Origin: Amphiura filiformis
Lineage: Eukaryota > Echinodermata > Ophiuroidea > Amphilepidida > Amphiuridae
Direction: 5' to 3'
Assembly: GCF_039555335.1 (NCBI RefSeq)
Contig: NW_027305508.1
Coordinates: 248,001-312,000, forward strand
Length of the DNA stretch: 64,000 bases
A model generated the notes under the pieces. That model saw only the letters and a program-made list of their open reading frames with translations. It did not search any database and was not told the DNA's origin. This document shows, piece after piece, positions 46,482 through 57,782 of the stretch (position 1 is its first letter; each line of letters starts with the position of its first letter). The translations under genes and the position numbers were made by a program.

Positions 46482-48655
46482 CGAATTTAATGTTTTATTC
46501 GCGAATTAAACTATTTTGTTCGCGAATTAAATGTTTTATTCGCGAATTAAATGTTTTATTCGCGAATTAAACTATTTTATTCGCGAATTTAATGTTTTAT
46601 TCGCGAATTAAATATTTTATTCGCGAATTAAATGTTTTATTCGCGAATTAAACTATTTTATTCGCGAATTTAATGTTTTATTCGCGAATTAAACTATTTT
46701 ATTCGCGAATTTAATGTTTTATTCGCAAATTAAATGTTTTCTTCGCGAATTAAATGTTTTATTCGCGAATTAAACTATTTTATTCGCGAATTTAATGTTT
46801 TATTCGCGAATTAAATGTTTTATTCGCGAATTAAATGTTTTATTCGCGAATTAAACTATTTTATTCGCGAATTTAATGTTTTATTCGCGAATTAAATGTT
46901 TTATTCGCGAATTAAATGTTTTATTCGCGAATTAAACTATTTTATTCGCGAATTTAATGTTTTATTCGCGAATTAAATGTTTTATTCATGAATTAAATGT
47001 TTTATTCGCGAATTAAACTATTTTATTCGCGAATTTAATGTTTTATTCGCGAATTAAATGTTTTATTCGCGAATATAATGTTTTATTCGCGAATTAAACT
47101 ATTTTATTCGCGAATTTAATATTTTATTCGCGAATTAAACTATTTTATTCGCGAATTTAATGTTTTATTCGCGAATTAAATGTTTTATTCGCGAATTAAA
47201 CTATTTTATTCGCGAATTTAATGTTTTATTCGCGAATTAAATGTTTTATTCGCGAATTAAATGTTTTATTCGCGAATTAAACTATTTTATTCGCGAATTT
47301 AATGTTTTATTCGCGAATTAAATGTTTTATTCGCGAATTAAATGTTTTATTCGCGAATTAAACTATTTTATTCGCGAATTTAATGTTTTATTCGCGAATT
47401 AAATGTTTTATTCGCGAATTAAATGTTTTATTCGCGAATTAAACTATTTTATTCGCGAATTAAATGTTTTATTCGCGAATTAAATGTTTTATTCGCGAAT
47501 TAAATGTTTTATTCGCGAATTAAACTATTTTATTCGCGAATTAAATGTTTTATTCGCGAATTAAACTATTTTATTCGCGAATTTAACGTTTTATTCGCGA
47601 ATTAAATGTTTTATTCGCGAATTAAATGTTTTATTCGCGAATTAAACTATTTTATTCGCGAATTTAATATTTTATTCGCGAATTAAATGCGAATTTAATG
47701 ATTTATTCGCGAATTAAATGTTTTATTCGCGAATTAAACTATTTTATTCGCGAATTTAATGTTTTATTCGCGAATTAAATGTTTTATTCGCGAATTAAAT
47801 GTTTTATTCGCGAATTAAACTATTTTATTCGCGAATTTAATGTTTTATTCGCGAATTTAATGTTTTATTCGCGAATTAAATGTTTTATTCGCGAATTAAA
47901 CTATTTTATTCGCGAATTTAATGTTTTATTCGCGAATTAAATGTTTTATTCGCGAATTAAATGTTTTATTCGCGAATTAAACTATTTTATTCGCGAATTA
48001 AATGTTTTATTCGCGAATTAAACTATTTTATTCGGGAATTTAATGTTTTATTCGCGAATTAAATGTTTTATTCGCGAATTAAATGTTTTATTCGCGAATT
48101 AAACTATTTTATTCGCGAATTTAATATTTTATTCGCGAATTAAACTATTTTATTCGCGAATTTAATGTTTTATTCGCGAATTAAATGTTTTATTCGCGAA
48201 TTAAACTATTTTATTCGCGAATTTAATGTTTTATTCGCGAATTAAATGTTTTATTCGCGAATTAAATGTTTTATTCGCGAATTAAACTATTTTATTCGCG
48301 AATTTAATGTTTTATTCGCGAATTAAATGTTTTATTCGCGAATTAAATGTTTTATTCGCGAATTAAACTATTTTATTCACGAATTTAATGTTTTATTCGC
48401 GAATTAAATGTTTTATTCGAGAATTAAACTATTTTATTCGCGAATTAAACTATTTTATTCGCGAATTTAATGTTTTATTCGCGAATTAAATGTTTTATTC
48501 GCGAATTAAATGTTTTATTCGCGAATTAAACTATTTTATTCACGAATTTAATGTTTTATTCGCGAATTAAATGTTTTATTCGCGAATTAAACTATTTTAT
48601 TCGCGAATTAAATGTTTTATTCGCGAAATAAATGTTTTAGTCGCGAATTAAATTA
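46482..48655 (+). repeat. Left arm: tandem TTCGCGAATTAAATGTTTTA array
   Basis: Units of 20 bp (TTCGCGAATTAAATGTTTTA or TTCGCGAATTTAATGTTTTA) and 21 bp (TTCGCGAATTAAACTATTTTA split variant) are arranged in a frequent 81-bp higher-order pattern of four units, seen for example between 47280 and 47361. Few substitutions, so the array is recent or homogenised. Confidence 0.95.
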
Positions 48656-51600
48656 TTTAATTCGCGAATTAAATTATTTAATTCGCGAATAAAACATTTA
48701 ATTCGCGAATAAAACATTTAATTCGCGAATAAAACATTTAATTCGCGAATAAAACATTTAATTCGCCAATAAAAAAATTAATTCGCGAATAAAATAGTTT
48801 AATTCACGAATAAAACATTTAATTCGCGAATAAAACATTTAATTCGCGAATAAAATAGTTTAATTCGCGAATAAAACATTTAATTCGCGAATAAAACATT
48901 TAATTCGCGAAGAAAATAGTTTAATTCGCGACATTTAATTCGCGACTGATATTATTTTTTTCTATTGTTCTGAAAAATATGACGAATTAAATGTTAAATT
49001 CGAATTAAATGTTAAATTCGCGAATTAAATGTTAAATTCGCGAATTAAATGTTAAATTCGCGAATTAAATGTTAAATTCGCGAATTAAATTATTTAATTC
49101 GCGAATTAAATATTAAATTCACGAATTAAATAATTTAATTCGCGAATTAAATAATTTAATTCGCGAATTAAATTATTTAATTCGCGAATTAAATATTAAA
49201 TTCGCGAATAAAATAGTTTAATTCGCGAATAAAACATTTAATTCGCGAATAAAACATTTAATTAGCGAATAAAACATTTAATTCGCGAATAAAAAATTAA
49301 AATAAAAAATAAAAAAATTTAATTCGCGAATAAAACATTTAATTCGAGAATAAAATGGTTTAATTCACGAATAAAACATTTAATTCGCGAATTAAATAGT
49401 TTAATTCGCGAATAAAACATTTAATTCGCGAATAAAACATTTAATTCGCGAATAAAACATTTAATTCGCGAATAAAACATTTAATTCGCGAATAAAATAG
49501 TTTAATTCACGAATAAAACATTTAATTCGCGAATAAAACATTTAATTCGCGAATAAAATAATTTAATTCGCGAATAAAACATTTAATTCGCGAATAAAAC
49601 ATTTAATTCGCGAATAAAACATTTAATTCGCGAATAAAACATTTAATTCGCGAATAAAACATTTAATTCGAGAATAAAACATTTAATTCACGAATAAAAC
49701 ATTTAATTCGCGAATTAAATAGTTTAATTCGCGAATAAAACATTTAATTCGCGAATAAAACATTTAATTCGCGAATAAAACATTTAATTCGCGAATAAAA
49801 CATTTAATTCGCGAATAAAATAGTTTAATTCACGAATAAAACATTTAATTCGCGAATAAAATAGTTTAATTCGCGAATAAAACATTTAATTCGCGAATAA
49901 AACATTTAATTCGCGAAGAAAATAGTTTAATTCGCGAATAAAACATTTAATTCGCGACTGATATTATTTTTTTTCTATTGTTCTGAAAAATATGACGAAT
50001 TAAATGTTAAATTCGCGAATTAAATGTTAAATTCGCGAATTAAATGTTAAATTCGCGAATTAAATGTTAAATTCGCGAATTAAATGTTAAATTCGCGAAT
50101 TAAATTATTTAATTCGCGAATTAAATATTAATTTCACGAATTAAATGTTTAATTCGCGAATTTAATGTTAAATTCGCGAATTAAATAATTTAATTCGCGA
50201 ATTAAATTATTTAATTCGCGAATTAAATATTAAATTCGCGAATTAAATGTTTAATTCGCGAATAAAACATTTAATTCGCGAATAAAACATTTAATTCGCA
50301 AATAAAACATTTAATTCGCGAATAAAATAGTTTAATTCGCGAATACAACATTTAATTCGCGAATAAAATAATTTAATTCGCGAATAAAACATTTAATTCG
50401 CGAAAAAACATTTAATTCGCGAATAAAACATTTAATTCGCGAATAAAATAATTTAATTCGCGAATAAAATGTTTTAATTCACGAATAAAACATTTAATTC
50501 GCGAATAAAACATTTAATTCGCGAATAAAACATTTAATTCGCGAATAAAATAATTTAATTCGCGAATAAAACAGTTAATTCGCGAATAAAACATTTAATT
50601 CGCGAATAAAACATTTAATTCGCGAATAAAATAGTTTAATTCGCGAATAAAACATTTAATTCGCGAATTAAACATTAAATTCGCGCATAAAATAGTTTAA
50701 TTCGCGAATAAAACATCTAATTCGCGAATAAAACATTTAATTCGCGAATAAAACATAAAATTCGCGAATAAAACATTTAATTCGCGAATAAAACATTTAA
50801 TTCGCGAATAAAACATTTAATTCGCGAATAAAACATTTAATTCGCGAATAAAACATTTAATTCGCGAATAAAACATTTAATTCGCGAATAAAATAATTTA
50901 ATTCGCGAATAAAACATTTAATTCGCGAATAAAACATTAAATTCGCGAATAAAATAGTTTAATTCGCGAATAAAACATTTAATTCGCGAATAAAACATTT
51001 AATTCGCGAATAAAACATTATATTCGCGAATAAAATAGTTTAATTCGCGAATAAAACATTTAATTCGCGAATAAAACATTAAATTCGCGAATAAAATAGT
51101 TTAATTCGCGAATAAAACATTTAATTCGCGAATAAAACATTTAATTCGCGAATAAAACATTTAATTCGCGAATAAAATAATTTAATTCGCGAATAAAACA
51201 TTTAATTCGCGAATAAAACATTTAATTCGCGAATAAAACATTTAATTCGCGAATAAAACATTTAATTCGCGAATAAAACATTTAATTCGAGAATAAAATG
51301 GTTTAATTCACGAATAAAACATTTAATTCGCGAATTAAATAGTTTAATTCGCGAATAAAACATTTAATTCGCGAATAAAACATTTAATTCGCGAATAAAA
51401 CATTTAATTCGCGAATTAAATAGTTTAATTCGCGAATAAAACATTTAATTCGCGAATAAAACATTTAATTCGCGAATAAAACATTTAATTCGCGAATTAA
51501 ACATTTAATTCGCGAATTAAACATTTAATTCGCGAATTAAACATTTAATTCGCGAATAAAATAATTTAATTCGCGAATAAAACATTTAATTCGCGAATAA

Positions 51601-51757
51601 AACATTTAATTCGCGAATAAAACATTTAATTCGCGAATAAAACATTTAATTCGCGAATAAAATAGTTTAATTCGCGAATAAAACATTTAATTCGCGAATT
51701 AAACATTAAATTCGCGAATAAAATAGTTTAATTCGCGAATAAAACATTAAATTCGTT
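48656..51757 (-). repeat. Right arm: inverted TTCGCGAA array with two interruptions
   Basis: The same units in inverse orientation (TAAAACATTTAATTCGCGAA). Two interruptions, at about 48946-48980 and 49965-50000, carry CTGATATTATTTTTTTCTAT and TGTTCTGAAAAATATGACGA, each followed by units of a different spacer (AATTAAATGTTAAATTCGCG). The interruptions are about 1.02 kb apart. Confidence 0.9.
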
Positions 51758-51831
51758 ACTTTGTTAATATTATTATTTTATTTTTTTGATGAATCTAAAA
51801 AAAATTAAATATGTCACATATCAGCCACCGT

Positions 51832-51839
51832 AGTTGGGT
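51832..51839. repeat. Right target-site duplication of the foldback element
   Basis: AGTTGGGT immediately after the element, followed by GAGGATTC of the interrupted exon. Confidence 0.8.
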
Positions 51840-51934
51840 GAGGATTCATTGTAAGCTGTACATGCTTCATGAAGAGTTTCTCGTCGATGGGATTGTAACT
51901 GCAACCACTGGCATTCCTCATCACAAAATTGCTG
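51840..51934 (-). CDS. Carbohydrate sulfotransferase, 5' part of the split exon
   Basis: Encodes QQFCDEECQWLQLQSHRRET then LHEACTAYNESSP, the stem-proximal region with the RR....L...C pattern that precedes the catalytic domain in this family. A good acceptor (CCCTTTTACAG, minus strand) precedes 51934. The next codons, NNLRQWLMDHLNVLLQFLWV, lie across the transposon at 46405 and below. The frame is open and in phase on both sides when one copy of the target duplication is removed. Confidence 0.88.
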
Positions 51935-54506
51935 CTGTAAAAGGGAAAAATCAAGAATGAAACTGATGTTAACATAATCAATCGATCAATCAATCAATAA
52001 ACATATACATAAATATATCAACATATTAATAAATTAATTTATCAACATATGAATAAATCAATTAACATGTCAATCAATCAATCATTCGATCAATCAATCA
52101 AGTAACCAAACAGGCAATCAATCACACATTGTTCAATCAATCAATCATTAATTACTTTATCGATCGACCAAGCAATACCCGAACAAACGAACCATCCATC
52201 CAAAGAATCAATTACGAACAATCAATCAATTGGGCCTATTCATATCATGTTAGACATTATTGCGCTAATAATTAATAAATTTGGGCCCGGTAGTGTTATT
52301 TCCTGTATCAATTGACGATACACTATACTTGTGGGCACACGATAATTCGCCCCGTAAAGTGTTAGTCGCCGGCCAGTTCCAAAAACCGCTTAAAGTACAG
52401 GCAGAGAGTAGTTATTCTTGAGAGGGCACTCACCTCATTTGCATGGCAAAATTACCCGTCTCCTCTGCAGCCAATTTGGTTTCGCTCCATCGAAATCAAG
52501 CTGGTCACGGAGGAGACTACTTTCCTTTGTGTTTGTTCATTTGTGTATGGAGAGCCCTTCTTGGAGTCCGTTTGGACTCAGGCTACGCTCTCAGCTAGAG
52601 TCCGACGCTGCATTGTACTAGAAACACCTTCTCTGTGAACTCGCTAGAGCAAGGAAAATAAAAACTGGTTTCATTACTATCTGTTTTTGAGCTTTTTTGC
52701 AGGTCTGCGACCATGGTGTTACCACAACGGTCTTTGCGTCATTAACATGTGCTGGAGTCTAGCACAGGTCAACCAAAGTCCCGGATTTTAATAAGACAAT
52801 AATGATTGACACACACACCAGGAAGTTTCTCATCCAAAAGAATGAGAAAATTTAAATTCTCACCATTTTGGCCGTTTCTCATCAAAATGTCCGTTTTCTC
52901 ATCCAAAACTTCCTTTAGTGTATTAAGTTAGCTTAGGCCTATTGATCCTAAATTTGCTGGTAGGGTAAAACTCGTTTTAGGGGGTGTTTAAAAAGTTGGC
53001 CACACATGCGTATAGGCCTACATTATCATACTTGAGTGCCCCTCCCCGGTGAAATATTTGAGACTCATTTGGTCACCGTCCTAAGCGTCCTTGCCCACAC
53101 GAGTCGCCCAGGAGTAGGCCCTACCCGGCATTATTAATTATTAGTGGTTAGCCTCCCTAAATACAGTCGCGTATCGTGTTGTCAATTATCGTTACTAATG
53201 TGTCCATGGATATGACCCCATGTATAAGTAGGCCCCTAGTCTTCATAGAATTCACACAGTCTATGCCATGTCATTTACGGATACAAAGAGGATAATAATG
53301 TTGAGGGCGCCCACAAAATCTTACACCGTCTTACACAATGTTCCAAGGCAAAGTTCAGTTTAATATTTACTCATCGTAAAAATACAGACGTTTTATTATG
53401 TGATGATGTTGTCTGGATGGGTGGACAGTTGTCACACTGTGGAAAAACAACAACCGGGAATCCGCATTCATTTACAAATAGCATTAAATTAGTATCACAT
53501 AGTGGCCTCCGTGCAGTGGAAAACCTTAATTCTTTCATCAAAAAGAAATGAAAATGACAAAAAAAACCGGATCCACCTGTACGCCTATAAAATGGGCACA
53601 GAAATTTGTCTCAAATATGAATGAATTTTAAGAAACATACGGGATATGATGAACCAATGACCTGACGCCATGATAGTAGGATCTATTAGTCGTTTTATAT
53701 ACAATGTATATACCGTGTTGTCATAATACCAATATTTGACATAATATATAACGAGTAATATTTAGTATTGTAAATATGCAGTTCATATGCACAAACGAAC
53801 ACTGATCTTTATGATATTCAGGTTGTTGTACATCTCATATAACATGTCATATAGGAGGTCATATGTGTTGACCTTCTCCTATTGTATTTGTTCATCTGTG
53901 TATGGAGAGGATTAGCGCCATTAAAACTCCATCAGTATTTGGGCGTAGTTCAGTGAACTCACCAGATTGCTATTCCAAGTACTTTGATAAATACAGATAA
54001 TATGTATTAATGGGTCGAGGCGATTGCATTGAAAAACTAATAAATTATTCATAACAGTTACGTAATCAATCGATAGTGCGGACACTTTTCATTTACAAAC
54101 CACCAAAATTCGTAATCTTTTAGCGTTGGAAAAGAAACCACGTGAATAGAGTGTCATCCCCCTGGTACAGGCCATATGGAGAAACAAATTCTTTTGTTGT
54201 CTATTCACCCATATAATAATAGCAATCAGATTTTGGAATGGATGTATGATTTGGAGAAGCTATGTATATAATAAATAAGTACATGGCTACAAATTGACAT
54301 GAACAACTCCTTTTGTCAAAAATATTGATTATACAATGTACACCACGGGCCTTCTCCTCAACAATGGTCATTGACTTTAGTCAATGGACTAAATCTACAG
54401 AACTTATCCATGGCAAATTATGGCAAACACTTTGAGCTGTGTGAAGGATCAAGTTATTGTTGGGCCAACTACCGAGTGACCACCGAGTAATGAAGCATGT
54501 ACATAC
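51935..54506. other. Sulfotransferase intron; low-complexity ATCA tract, no other gene
   Basis: 51975-52235 is rich in AATCAATCA words. TTTGTTC-ATTTGTGTATGGAGAG occurs near 52531 and again near 53888 (TTGTTCATCTGTGTATGGAG), a short dispersed repeat. The rest is anonymous. No exon is supported. Confidence 0.55.
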
Positions 54507-54574
54507 CTGCCCTTGACGTTGAGGATTCATACGAGAGATTGGTTTATATCTTGTACTCTTCTCGGTAGGGCTAA
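54507..54574 (-). CDS. Carbohydrate sulfotransferase, probable upstream exon
   Basis: A 68-nt exon with acceptor TTATTTTTCTCTGAGCAG and donor CAG|GTATGT. Its frame (SPTEKSTRYKPISRMNPQRQ then GQ) joins in phase to QQFCDEEC at 51934. The Ser/Thr/Lys/Arg-rich content suits the stem region between the membrane anchor and the catalytic domain. No conserved motif confirms it; the support is splice sites plus phase. The membrane-anchor exon was not found in the window. Confidence 0.55.
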
Positions 54575-54958
54575 CTGCTCAGAGAAAAATAAGGTGAAAT
54601 TAATTGAACGTAGCATAATTATAATTATGTATAATTTACTGCATGCTTTGAGTAGGGCCTAATTCCCTTTATGTATGGTACCTATATTAAAGTTTCTATG
54701 AATCAAAATTAGCGACAAAATTAACAAAACCAACAAAACAAAATTATAGGAGCTTATAGGGCTATATCTCAAATCAAGAAAACGGATTGCTTTTTTCTTG
54801 CATCTGAACTCTTCGTACACTGGACCACAATAGCCTCATCCCAATGGCATAGTCCAAAAACCTCAATTACATAATCATAGTGCAAAATTTGACCTCAAGC
54901 TGCAGATATGACTTTTTGTCTAAGGTCATTCAATGAATGTACAAATGTATTGGGGTTA
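54575..54958. other. Upstream of the sulfotransferase exon, nothing recognised
   Basis: AT-rich sequence between the probable exon at 54507-54574 and the Harbinger-like element. Confidence 0.4.
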
Positions 54959-56916
54959 GGGAACAACCCAAAAGTTCGATGAAGCCCTATAAACGAAAGT
55001 CCTTTCGTTAGAAGGCTAACCCCCTCCCCTCTAACGTAAGTGACAAATATCGAAAATTCCAACCCGTATTCATTATAGGATACAGGGCCGTCGCTATGGT
55101 GCATGGGGTTGTGGAGGGGTGCGACATTGCTAGGATATTGATCATGTTTATGGAAGAAACGAAAATTGCATTCTATTTTAAAATATGTTTTCATTATCTT
55201 TTTTGGTAAAAAGAAAAAAAAATGTTTTCGACATCATTCGCCAAAGGTTAGAAAAGGTGGTCAGAAAACGTTTAAATGTCGGGTTGTATAAAAGATAGGG
55301 TAAAAAACGTTTTCATATTAAAGATTTGAAAACATTTTGATAACCTCCTGCAAATATTCTAACATGATGTTCTTTAAAAAAATATTTTACAATAACTTTT
55401 TGAAAACATTTTAGAAATAGTTTTGTAGTACCGTATGTTTTCATACATAACGTTTTAAAACGTTTTCATGACCTTTATATAACCAGGGGATGAGACTGCT
55501 CAGGTTAAATGTCGGTCACAATTTGAGAAGAAATGATTACCACTACGGCCATTTGCGGAAGTAAAAAGCACGCCTTGTGATAGGAAGGTTACTTGGTATA
55601 ACTGATTTATTATAGAATAGTTCTTATGCCATAAAATATATTAAAAATATTTTATCATATTGATAAAATGTGACCAAATGCCGGGAAATAAACTGACCTA
55701 TGTCAATTCAGTTCATAGAGATGATATACCACTTGTGTGTGTCGTGACCTTTTCCAGTCGCAATTCCCAGATATCGAAGTTCCCTAATCGGTCCATGAGT
55801 GACCAAACCGTTCCTGGTAAACCGTATACTTCTATTACAGTGTATGCAGTCTACATGTTCATTGTTGACAAGGGGCAGTCTTCAGTGAACAGCTCTCTTT
55901 TTCAGAGCCAACAAACCTTTAAATTTAGCAGATAGGCGAGGTCTGCTTGTTTTCTGTTGACAAGGGGCAGTCTTCAGTGAACGGTTCTTTTCAGAGCCAC
56001 CAAACCTTTAAAATCAGCAGATAGGCGAGGTCTGATTGTTTCTGTATACAAGGGGCAGTCGTCAGTGAATGGCTCTTTTCAGAGCCACCAAAACCTTTTA
56101 AATTAGCAGATAGGCGAGATCTGCTTGTTCTCTGTTGACAAGGGACAGTCTTCAGTGAACGGCTCTTTTCAGAGCCACCAAACCTTTAAAATCAGCAGAT
56201 AGGCAAGGTCTGCTTGTTTCTGTAGAGAAGGGGTAGTCTTCAGTGAACGGCTCTTTTCAGAGCCACCAAAAACCTTTTAAATTAGCAGATAGGCGAGATC
56301 TGCTTGTTCTCTGTTGACAAGGGGCAGTCTTCAATGAACGGCTCTTTTCAGAGCCATCAGTGAGCAAGGGGCGGTCTACATGTCTCATTCTTAGATACTT
56401 TGTCCTGAAGAAGTCAGAGCTACTCCTGGCGAAAGCTTGACAGTTCTAAACTTGTCCGACGGCGAACTCGCTAAAAACCCACTATTGTTATGAATTCCGA
56501 TTGTAAAAGCCTATCCCACAATTTCCCTGATATAACCCGACATTTTAATGTTTATTAAAACGTTTTTACCAAGACCAAAACCCCAAAATATAACATGTTT
56601 ATAACGTTTTAAAAACGTTTTGTGCTTGCTCGGACAGTTGCTTTAAAAATGAACTCACATGACGTTGCAGGTTGCGAGTAGGCTACTGCACTCCATATTG
56701 ATTTGAAATCATTTTGAAGAAACCACTGTAAAATGTAAATATCGTACTTCGGAAAATACTAAAATTTGAAAATGATATTTTAAATCCTTAAAAAAACATA
56801 AACTTTGACCGATGTTTTAACTACTTTTTTACAAACGTAATCGGACTTTCTGACCCCCTCCCCCTAACGAAAGGACTTTCGTTTATAGGGCTTCATCGAA
56901 CTTTTGGGTTGTTCCC
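54959..56916. mobile_element. PIF/Harbinger-like non-autonomous transposon
   Basis: Terminal inverted repeats of about 53 bp: GGGAACAACCCAAAAGTTCG then ATGAAGCCCTATAAACGAAA...GTCCTTTCGTTAG at the left and the inverse at 56864-56916. Both sides are flanked by TTA (54956-54958 and 56917-56919), the 3-bp duplication typical of PIF/Harbinger. Length 1958 bp, no transposase. Subterminal parts are rich in AAACGTTTT words, and the centre holds an 89-bp minisatellite. Confidence 0.85.
55864..56375 (+). repeat. ~89-bp minisatellite inside the Harbinger-like element
   Basis: Six units starting near 55864, 55957, 56045, 56133, 56223 and 56312 with the core GACAAGGGGCAGTCTTCAGT, GAACGGCTCTTTTCAGAGCC, ACCAAACCTTTAAAATCAGC and AGATAGGCGAGGTCTGCTTG; a seventh, partial unit follows at 56363. 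GGCTCTTTTCAGAGCC is an internal palindrome in each unit. Confidence 0.92.
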
Positions 56917-56919
56917 TTA

Positions 56920-57338
56920 AAGAACTGTGCCCTGATAGATGAACATAATGTTGTGGATCCTAGTGGTAGGCCTATATAATATTTCATAGACTTTTTCAAC
57001 AATATTTCCGTGTGCGCATGATGACTATAAAAGTGACACGTGACTTGTCACTTTTATGAATGAATTTGATGTTGAATGATACTATCAACATGCTGAATTT
57101 GTAAATCATTTTCTACTCTACAGCTATTAGTTTCCGCTAGCATTTAGTCAGAGCATTACTTATTTCCTATTTCCTTAAATAGAAATAGTAAAGCAATTTA
57201 GTCAATTTTGGTATTATACAAGTCAACCATGCGAATTTGTAGAAAAACTTTCATTGATCAAATGCAAATGTTGTTAACCGTGTATATCATGCGAGCGAGC
57301 AGGGCGCGAGGTGCAGGTTGTTCTAGTTGCGACCCATA
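56920..57338. other. No gene seen
   Basis: Anonymous sequence between two transposons. AAAAGTGACACGTGACTTGT...CACTTTT near 57029 is a small palindrome. Confidence 0.4.
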
Positions 57339-57346
57339 CCAGCTAC

Positions 57347-57774
57347 CAGTAGCGTAGCCAGCAGGGGGCAGGTGGGGCAGAGTGCCCCCCTGACAAAAAA
57401 TGAAAGAAAAAGTGCCCTCTGACAAAAAAATGAGAGAGAAAATCAGGAGGGCAAAGGAAAAGAAAAAGGGCAAGGAGCCCTTTTCTAGCAAAATTCAGGG
57501 CCAAAATAGTGTAAAATACAAAATTTTCCGCGCTACGCGCGCAAATTGTAACAATAAAGCCCTTTTTAGCCGGATAATGGGCGAAAATAGTGTAAAATAC
57601 CATTTTTTCGAATTTTTTTCACGCTACGCGCGCACATCATCCCAATAAGGCCCTTTTCGGGAAGCTCGAAGACATACAGTCTCTATGTATTGTATGATGC
57701 AACTGCATTTTTTTCGTCTGTGCCCCAACATTTTATTTTGCCCCCCCTGACCAAGAAAGCTGGCTACGCCCCTG
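57347..57774. mobile_element. hAT-like MITE with exact 8-bp duplications
   Basis: Starts CAGTAGCGTAGCCAGCAGGG and ends CTGGCTACGCCCCTG, the common CAG(T/G)GGCGTAGCCAG hAT terminus. It is flanked by CCAGCTAC at 57339-57346 and 57775-57782, an exact 8-bp duplication. The interior has two related units with CGCTACGCGCGCA and AAATAGTGTAAAATAC. Non-coding. Confidence 0.92.
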
Positions 57775-57782
57775 CCAGCTAC

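Larger units (their letters stand above)
46406..51831. mobile_element. 5.4-kb foldback transposon of ~260 TTCGCGAA units, inserted in a coding exon
   Basis: Terminal inverted repeats are identical for at least 100 bp: ACGGTGGCTGATATGTGACA...TTTAGATTCATC...TAACAAAGTAACGAATTTAA at the left and its exact inverse at the right. Everything between is tandem 20/21-bp units around the palindrome TTCGCGAA, in one orientation up to about 48650 and mainly the opposite after. It has no ORF. It is flanked by an 8-bp duplication (one mismatch). The superfamily is uncertain; an 8-bp duplication is typical of hAT, but the ends are not the usual CAGTG. Confidence 0.92.

Noticed and set aside
46482..51757. Regular array considered as a CRISPR
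   Set aside because: The units are directly adjacent 20-bp repeats without unique spacers, in a eukaryotic transposon with terminal inverted repeats.
55660..55935. 91-codon plus-strand ORF
   Set aside because: Inside the Harbinger-like element and running into its minisatellite; no domain.
55864..56460. Penelope-like ribozyme or 3' end at CCTGAAGAAGTCAGAGC...GGCGAAAGCTTG (56403)
   Set aside because: The CTGAAGAAG...GCGAAAGC pattern recalls motifs next to some retroelements, but no catalytic hammerhead core (CTGATGAG...GAAAC) or reverse transcriptase is present.
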